A stretch of DNA of 64,000 bases from Aerococcaceae bacterium zg-252 (GTDB taxonomy: Bacteria > Bacillota > Bacilli > Lactobacillales > Aerococcaceae). The first letter of the stretch is position 1; each line of letters begins with the position of its first letter. Made by a program: the position numbers and the translations under genes. Positions 59,151 to 64,000 of the stretch are shown in pieces. The DNA is taken from NCBI GenBank assembly GCA_016237705.1, contig CP066204.1, positions 434,001-498,000 of the forward strand, written 5' to 3'. Under the pieces are notes generated by a model, which did no database searches, was not told the origin of the DNA, and saw only the letters and a list, made by a program, of their open reading frames with translations.

Positions 59151-60065
59151 ATGAAAAAATTAGTTGTAGTATTATTAATGTTAGTTGCAAGTTTAATGAG
59201 TGGGTATACATCAGTATCAGCACAGTCTGTAACAGTTCAAGATAGTCGTGGTGATGTGACTGTTGAATCAACACCGAAAAAAGTAGTTGTGTTAGGTTAT
59301 GCTGAATATGATACATTGCGTGCATTGGGATTAGAATCACTTGTTGTGGGGGCACCGATGAAGCGAGTTCCTCAATATATTGGTGAAATGCCAGCTGGTA
59401 TCACGGATATTGGGTCGTTAAAAGAACCAAATTTAGAAACGATTGCGGCATTAGCACCTGATTTGATTATTGCGAACGGACGTACAGCCGAATTAGCGTC
59501 AGAATTAGAAAAAATAGCCCCTGTCTTTGTATTATCGCTTGATACAAAGCATTATTGGGATTCATTTACTTCTCAAAATATCGCAATTGCGACATTATTT
59601 GGCAAAGAAAAAGAAGCGAATGCGTATATTGAAGAATTATCTGCTACTATTGAATCAGTAAAAGAAAAAAATGATGCGACGGATGAAAAAACATTAATGT
59701 TAATGTTAAATGAAGGGAATATTTCAGCATTTTCTGCTAATTCTCGTTTTGCATTGGTGTATCAAATTTTAGGTTTTAAACCGGTAGATGCAGAAATCGA
59801 AGATTCACGTCATGGGCAAGAGATGAGTTACGAGGGTATTTTAAGTTTAAATCCAGACCGTATTTTCTACTTAAATCGTACAGCTGCCATTGGTGGTGAT
59901 TCATCTACTAGTGAAGATTTTGAGAAAAATGAATTATTATTACAAACAACAGCTGGTAAAAATGAGGCGATTACGCCATTAACAAGTGATTTATGGTATT
60001 TATCAGGTGGGGGATTAGAATCATTCCGTCTTCAAGTGGAAGAAATAGCAGCGAGTGTTAAATAG
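59151..60065 (+). CDS. Iron-siderophore binding protein (YclQ-like), lipobox cysteine replaced
   Basis: A 304-residue class III binding protein (VVVLGYAEYDTLRALGLESLVVGAP; LEPNLETIAALAPDLIIANGR-type region). The signal sequence reads LVASLMSGYTSVSA: at the place where a lipoprotein would have Cys there is Tyr19, and a type I cleavage site (VSA-QS) follows. TAT to TGT is a single base change. The protein would be released or held by its transporter rather than by lipid. Ribosome binding site AAAGGAG. Confidence 0.9.
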   Translation: MKKLVVVLLMLVASLMSGYTSVSAQSVTVQDSRGDVTVESTPKKVVVLGYAEYDTLRALGLESLVVGAPMKRVPQYIGEMPAGITDIGSLKEPNLETIAALAPDLIIANGRTAELASELEKIAPVFVLSLDTKHYWDSFTSQNIAIATLFGKEKEANAYIEELSATIESVKEKNDATDEKTLMLMLNEGNISAFSANSRFALVYQILGFKPVDAEIEDSRHGQEMSYEGILSLNPDRIFYLNRTAAIGGDSSTSEDFEKNELLLQTTAGKNEAITPLTSDLWYLSGGGLESFRLQVEEIAASVK

Positions 60066-60082
60066 AAGTCTGATATAGTCAA

Positions 60083-60128
60083 AACATTTAGAAATAGGCA
60101 GTACTTTAGGTATGTCGATATTTCTAAA
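60083..60128 (+). terminator. Terminator after the siderophore operon
   Basis: AACATTTAGAAATA pairs perfectly with TATTTCTAAATGTT, followed by T6. Confidence 0.9.
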
Positions 60129-60228
60129 TGTTTTTTTGCATGCGAATAATGGAGTAATAAAAAATATTTATAATTGAATCGAAATATGATAATATATAAG
60201 ATAAATTTATATAAAGGAGGCGACGAAA

Positions 60229-61149
60229 ATGGTAGAGCTGATTGCAACAGTAGAATCCATTTCGCAAGCAGAGGCACTTTTAGAAGTAGGTGTCGATATT
60301 TTATATTTTGGTGAAGATAAATTTGGCTTGAGATTACCTCATTCGTTTACACGAGACGAACAGCAAAAATTAACAGAGTTAGCACATCAATACGGTAAAA
60401 AAGTGAGTATTGCTGTAAATGCGATTTTTCATAATGAGGGTATTCAAGCAGTTCCTGAATATTTAACATTTTTAAAATCAATAGGTGTAGATTCCATTAC
60501 ATTAGGTGACCCTGGTGTAGTAAATTTGATGAAAAATTCGGCATTATCAATCCCATATCGATATGATGCACAAGTGTTGGTGACAAGTAGTCGTTCGATT
60601 AATTTTTGGGCAAAACGTGGAGCTATCGGTGCAGTGGTAGCACGTGAAGTGCCACGTGATGAATTGAAAATTTTAGCAAAAGATTCGATGATTCCAGTAG
60701 AGTTTTTAGTGTATGGTGCAACTTGTATTCATCAATCAAAACGTCCTTTACTACAAAATTATTATAATTTCATTGAAAAACAAGAGGGAGTAACTCGTGA
60801 CCGAGGCTTATTTTTATCAGAGCCACGGAAACCGGAAAGCCACTATTCTATTTATCAAGATGTGAATGGAACACATATTTTTGCGAATAATGATGTTTTA
60901 TTGGCACAACATTTACAAGATTTAACGGATATGGGTGTTGCCCAGTGGAAATTAGAGGGGATTTTTTCACCAGGTGAAAACTTTGTTGAAATTGCACGCT
61001 TATTTGCACAAGCACGTGACTTAATTGAAACAGGTAATTGGTCAGAAGAACACGGTGATGCGTTAGAAGTGCAAATTCGTCAATTGCATCCAGCTAATCG
61101 TGGTGTCGATACAGGGTTCTTCTTGTATGAACCTAATTTTGTTAAGTAA
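60229..61149 (+). CDS. trhP1: Peptidase U32-family protein, TrhP1/YrrN type
   Basis: A 306-residue U32 protein. VDILYFGEDKFGLRLPHSFT near the N-terminus and GATCIHQSKRPLLQNYYNF in the middle are typical for the shorter U32 partner. In B. subtilis YrrN and YrrO (TrhP1/TrhP2) make 5-hydroxyuridine at tRNA position 34 using prephenate. The pair is kept here, with a deleted R-element between the two genes. GGAGGCG lies upstream of the ATG. The old protease name is not supported by a clear protease site. Confidence 0.88.
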   Translation: MVELIATVESISQAEALLEVGVDILYFGEDKFGLRLPHSFTRDEQQKLTELAHQYGKKVSIAVNAIFHNEGIQAVPEYLTFLKSIGVDSITLGDPGVVNLMKNSALSIPYRYDAQVLVTSSRSINFWAKRGAIGAVVAREVPRDELKILAKDSMIPVEFLVYGATCIHQSKRPLLQNYYNFIEKQEGVTRDRGLFLSEPRKPESHYSIYQDVNGTHIFANNDVLLAQHLQDLTDMGVAQWKLEGIFSPGENFVEIARLFAQARDLIETGNWSEEHGDALEVQIRQLHPANRGVDTGFFLYEPNFVK

Positions 61150-61151
61150 AA

Positions 61152-61212
61152 CATAGTGTGAGCGAGGGTGTTTTGTGAAGTGGACGTCAAGCCAACACGA
61201 GCGAACCAGAAT
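61152..61212 (+). repeat. R-element copy 8 (internal deletion), between trhP1 and trhP2
   Basis: It begins CATAGTGTGAGCGAGGGTG and ends GCGAACCAGAATA. The left half from helix 2 to the apical hairpin is missing, so GAAGTGGACGTCAAGCC has no partner. GTGTT and AACAC can still pair. A further partial start (ACATAGAGTGA) follows. Confidence 0.82.
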
Positions 61213-61245
61213 AAAACATAGAGTGAACAAACCAAGGAGTAGAAC

Positions 61246-62487
61246 ATGAGAACAATTACAAAAAAACCGGAAGTATTAGCTCCGGGTGGAACATTAGAAA
61301 AATTAAAAACAGCGATTCATTACGGTGCAGATGCCGTTTTTATTGGAGGACAAGCCTATGGATTGCGTAGCCGAGCAGGAAACTTTGAATTAGAAGAAAT
61401 GATTGAAGCCGTTCGTTTTGCACATAAACGCAATGCGAAAGTATATGTTGCAGCGAATATGGTGACGCATGAGGGCGATGAAAAAGGGGCAGGAGAATTT
61501 TTCCGTACTTTGCGTGATATTGGCATTGATGCTGTTATCGTATCTGATGTCGCTTTGATTGAAATTTGTGCAGAAGAAGCACCAGGTTTACCGATTCATT
61601 TATCGACGCAAGCATCAGCAGCGAATTATGAAAACTTAAAGTTTTGGAAAGATGAGGGCTTAGAGCGTGTAGTATTGGCACGTGAAGTGTCGATGCAAGA
61701 AATTTATGATATGCAAGAACATGTTGATGTAGAAATTGAAGCCTTTATTCATGGTGCAATGTGCATTTCATATTCTGGACGTTGCGTCTTATCTAATCAC
61801 ATGGAAAATCGTGATGCAAACCGTGGTGGTTGCTGTCAGTCGTGTCGTTGGAAATATGGTTTATTCGATATTGCTCTAGGTGGCGAACGCAATATGGTCG
61901 GTGCTGGTGAAGAGGGTATTGAAGAAAAATTCTCAATGAGTGCTGTTGATTTGGCGATGATTCACCATATTCCAGACTTAGTAGAAGCAGGTGTCGATAG
62001 TTTAAAAATTGAAGGACGAATGAAGTCGATTCATTATGTATCAACCGTATCAAATGTCTATCGTGCTGCCGTTGATGCTTATTGTGCTGACCCAGATAAT
62101 TATGAGTTGAAGCAAGAATGGGTCGATGAATTATGGAAAGCAGCGCAACGTGAATTAGCGACAGGATTTTACTATTCAACGCCAAGTGAAAATGAGCAAT
62201 TATTTGGTACACGTCGCAAAATACCACAGTATGCGTTTGTTGGGCAAGTATTGGATTATAATCCTGAAACGCAAATTGCAACGATTCAGCAACGTAATAA
62301 TTTTAAAGTGGGTGATACGATTGAGTTTTATGGTCCAGGTATGCGTCATTTTGAGCAAGAGTTGACAGCGTTATGGGACGAAAAAGATGAAGAAATAGAA
62401 GTTGCCCCACATGCGATGATGATTTGTAAAATTAAAGTGGAGCAACCAGTTGAGCGATTTGATATGATTCGTAAACGTAAAGAATAG
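61246..62487 (+). CDS. trhP2: Peptidase U32-family protein, TrhP2/YrrO type
   Basis: A 413-residue U32 protein. PEVLAPGGTLEKLKTAIHYGADAVFIGG at the N-terminus and HGAMCISYSGRCVLSNHM with GGCCQSC in the middle give the cysteines that bind an iron-sulphur cluster in this family. A C-terminal beta domain (about 325-405) follows. It probably works with TrhP1 in tRNA wobble uridine hydroxylation. AAGGAG precedes the ATG. Confidence 0.92.
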   Translation: MRTITKKPEVLAPGGTLEKLKTAIHYGADAVFIGGQAYGLRSRAGNFELEEMIEAVRFAHKRNAKVYVAANMVTHEGDEKGAGEFFRTLRDIGIDAVIVSDVALIEICAEEAPGLPIHLSTQASAANYENLKFWKDEGLERVVLAREVSMQEIYDMQEHVDVEIEAFIHGAMCISYSGRCVLSNHMENRDANRGGCCQSCRWKYGLFDIALGGERNMVGAGEEGIEEKFSMSAVDLAMIHHIPDLVEAGVDSLKIEGRMKSIHYVSTVSNVYRAAVDAYCADPDNYELKQEWVDELWKAAQRELATGFYYSTPSENEQLFGTRRKIPQYAFVGQVLDYNPETQIATIQQRNNFKVGDTIEFYGPGMRHFEQELTALWDEKDEEIEVAPHAMMICKIKVEQPVERFDMIRKRKE

Positions 62488-62501
62488 TAATTTAGTAAAG
62501 A

Positions 62502-62530
62502 CAACGAACGACTTGTTCGTTGCTTTTTTT
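62502..62530 (+). terminator. Terminator after trhP2
   Basis: CAACGAAC pairs perfectly with GTTCGTTG around a five-base loop, followed by CT7. Confidence 0.9.
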
Positions 62531-62583
62531 GCGTGAAACGCTCACCAATTTTACAAATCTATTAATATTTTTACTGAAAGCGT

Positions 62584-62613
62584 TTGACATTTATATAGGG
62601 GGTTTCATATTAT
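62584..62613 (+). promoter_or_regulatory. Promoter of the small coiled-coil gene
   Basis: TTGACA (62584-62589) and TATTAT (62608-62613) have an 18-base spacer. The -35 overlaps CTGAAAGCGTTTGAC, a cre-like sequence matching at 13 of 15 positions. Confidence 0.65.
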
Positions 62614-62689
62614 AATAAGTAGGTTTCCAAAAAAACATTATGTTTATAAGAGTTACATGGACATAAAAATGAAAGGAGAATACAATTTT

Positions 62690-63079
62690 ATGAGTAATAA
62701 AAAGCGTGAAGAATTGAAACGATTGCAGACATTGAAGGCAAATGCAGAAGCAGAATTAACTTCCTTGCGATTTGAAGCTAATGCAATGAAAAAAGAAATA
62801 GAGTTGAAAGAGACAAATATACGCAGTTTGAACCAACAAATAGAGAAGTTAACGAAAGAAAGCAAAGGTATTACCGTATCCGAGCATGCGATTATTCGAT
62901 ATTTGGAACGTGTATTAGGGATTAATAGTGAAGAGATTGTCGAAAAGATTTTACCTGAGAGAACCAAACAATTGGCAATGGAACTCGGTAATGGTCAATA
63001 TGCGGTAAATGAAGGTGAATTTAAAGTTGTCATTAGAAATGGTGTGGTTGTGTCGGTGCTAACAGATGAACAGAAGTGA
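62690..63079 (+). CDS. Small coiled-coil protein of unknown function
   Basis: A 129-residue protein. The first half (about 1-62) is a Lys/Glu-rich coiled coil; the second half is a small globular domain with SEHAIIRYLERVLGINSEEIVEKIL and a C-terminal beta hairpin (GEFKVVIRNGVVVSVLTDEQ). I do not recognise a named family, although the EHAIIRYLERV type pattern occurs in phage-associated small proteins. The ATG at 62690 with AAAGGAG upstream is preferred to 62657. It is alone between two terminator structures. Confidence 0.7.
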   Translation: MSNKKREELKRLQTLKANAEAELTSLRFEANAMKKEIELKETNIRSLNQQIEKLTKESKGITVSEHAIIRYLERVLGINSEEIVEKILPERTKQLAMELGNGQYAVNEGEFKVVIRNGVVVSVLTDEQK

Positions 63080-63093
63080 GTTGCTAAAACAAT

Positions 63094-63201
63094 GGGACTG
63101 GGCAAAAAGTCAGAAGTTCTAACAAATCGAATGATAAGATTGTTGTTAAATCAGTATCTTTAATTTCATTTGTTAAAATTTATGTATTTTCTGCCAGTCC
63201 C
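63094..63201. repeat. Nested inverted repeat, about 108 bases
   Basis: GGGACTGG (63094-63101) pairs with CCAGTCCC (63194-63201), and the adjacent CA and AAAA with TTTT and TG. Inside, TAACAAAT (63120-63127) pairs with ATTTGTTA (63168-63175). The element lies between convergent genes and can act as a bidirectional terminator. It may be a miniature mobile element. Confidence 0.75.
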
Positions 63202-63206
63202 TTATT

Positions 63207-64000
63207 TTATTGTTTCTTCAAAATTTTCTCTGTATTAGCAAAATGCATTTTAGCAATCGTTGGTAAAATTTGTTGACCGTATTTTTGAACGAGTTGCAGA
63301 CCTATCTTATCAACATTGGCACCAGCTCCAGAAGGTAATGTTAAGTTATATTGTTTGCCAAGTGTTTCTAAGGATTCTAAAAAGGCTGCACGAGCAATAA
63401 TGGATGCACAAGCCACAGCTAAATGATGACTTTCGCCTTTTTGCACAAAATATAGGTCAGTTGTATATGGATTTTGTTCTTTTTTCAAATAATCTAAATA
63501 TTTTTTTTCAGCAACAAATTGATCAATTAAAACTCCTTGTAGTTTTTCCTTTTCGTCTAAGGATAATTTGGCGAGTAATTTTTGCAGCGTAAAATTGTGG
63601 AGTGCCACTTTAATGCCATTTGCATTACGTGTTTGATTCGCTTCATTATATTTAGCAGGTGAACAAACGGTTAAATGATAAGGCACACTGGCTTTAATTT
63701 GCCATGCTAAGTCAAGAATTTGTTTATCTGATAATTGTTTAGAATCTTTTACTCCTAGCTCAGTCATTAAAGCTTGTTTGTCTTGTGGTAAGTACACTGC
63801 ACAAACAGTTAGTGCACCGAAATAACTGCCATTGCCGACTTCATCGCTGCCGATGATTGTCCATTGGCTGAAATTGGTGGGCAATGTAGATAGAGTTGAA
63901 TTATTTTTCTTTTGTCTAGCTGTTGGCGTATTTTGGGTATTATCACGCCATTTTTCTGCTTCTTGTTCGGCACGTTCTCCTTGGAAAAGAACTTTACCAC
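63207..64000 (-). CDS. rnhC: Ribonuclease HIII (partial, 5' end cut by window edge)
   Basis: The visible 264 residues hold part of the N-terminal TBP-like domain (GKVLFQGERAEQEAEKW) and the whole catalytic domain, starting IIGSDEVGNGSYFGALTV with the DEVG active site; LGVKDSKQLSD and HHLAVACASIIARAAFL follow. RNase HIII removes RNA from RNA-DNA hybrids. An apparent start at 63884 is a TTG inside the gene; the frame stays open to 64000. The start codon lies beyond the window. Confidence 0.95.
   Translation of the reverse strand, partial: GKVLFQGERAEQEAEKWRDNTQNTPTARQKKNNSTLSTLPTNFSQWTIIGSDEVGNGSYFGALTVCAVYLPQDKQALMTELGVKDSKQLSDKQILDLAWQIKASVPYHLTVCSPAKYNEANQTRNANGIKVALHNFTLQKLLAKLSLDEKEKLQGVLIDQFVAEKKYLDYLKKEQNPYTTDLYFVQKGESHHLAVACASIIARAAFLESLETLGKQYNLTLPSGAGANVDKIGLQLVQKYGQQILPTIAKMHFANTEKILKKQ

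Overview
The window is chromosomal DNA from a low-GC Gram-positive bacterium, most likely a member of the Lactobacillales. Supporting signs are AT-rich codon use, strong AGGAGG ribosome binding sites, T-box leaders on serS, pheS and valS, Sua5 next to PrmC, a Bacillus-type pdhABCD operon, an acetoacetyl-CoA thiolase and RNase HIII. The genus cannot be fixed from the sequence. Both ends are cut inside genes: a PPDK/PEP-synthase regulatory protein on the left and rnhC on the right, both on the minus strand.

Layout. 0-3 kb: PPDK regulator, zur, a DivIVA-like coiled-coil protein, a YbjN-like protein, and rpsU (57 codons). 3.6-9 kb: pdhA-pdhB-pdhC-pdhD, with two nearly identical lipoyl domains in E2. 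9.3-14.2 kb: tdk-prfA-prmC-sua5-glyA. In many Firmicutes upp follows directly, but here an IS200-type element, a four-gene ABC exporter plus two-component system, and a thiolase lie between glyA and upp (14.2-19.9 kb). 20.8-22.8 kb: a decayed region with a long perfect hairpin, then a divergent TetR regulator and HXXEE membrane protein. 22.8-29.4 kb: asparaginase, aspartokinase, hom-thrB, a thioesterase, and a divergent quinone-reductase-like/Rrf2 pair sharing a 21-bp palindrome. 29.4-42.8 kb: T-box-serS, tRNA-Leu(GAG), a CUT1 sugar importer without its own ATPase, a DUF1349 protein, an mgtC-type gene behind a structured leader, a secreted protein, an MFS transporter and T-box-pheS-pheT. 42.9-48.8 kb: an AbiE toxin-antitoxin pair, ilvA, a P1B ATPase behind two PerR-type boxes, and uppP. 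49-64 kb: EIIA-Glc, a membrane protein, a DUF1846 protein, T-box-valS, a Nudix hydrolase, a YclNOPQ-type siderophore importer, the U32 pair trhP1/trhP2, a small unknown protein and rnhC.

The most interesting signal is a dispersed intergenic element of about 100-120 bp, called the R-element here. At least ten full or partial copies are present, at 2.1, 5.8, 9.0, 12.9, 20.6, 32.9-33.2 (three in tandem), 52.6 and 61.2 kb. All recognisable copies lie on the plus strand, sense to the neighbouring genes, and most sit between consecutive genes of one transcription unit. Each intact copy folds into nested helices around conserved sequences (CACTGGAG on the left, GAAGTGGA on the right). The helix arms differ in sequence between copies but stay complementary, which points to a structured RNA rather than a simple DNA repeat. 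The three tandem copies separate a binding-protein gene from its permease genes, a position resembling the REP elements of E. coli malE-malF.

Other observations: both ABC binding proteins in the window have type I signal peptides and no lipobox cysteine, although in monoderm bacteria such proteins are normally lipoproteins. The valS leader holds an R-element directly upstream of its T-box.
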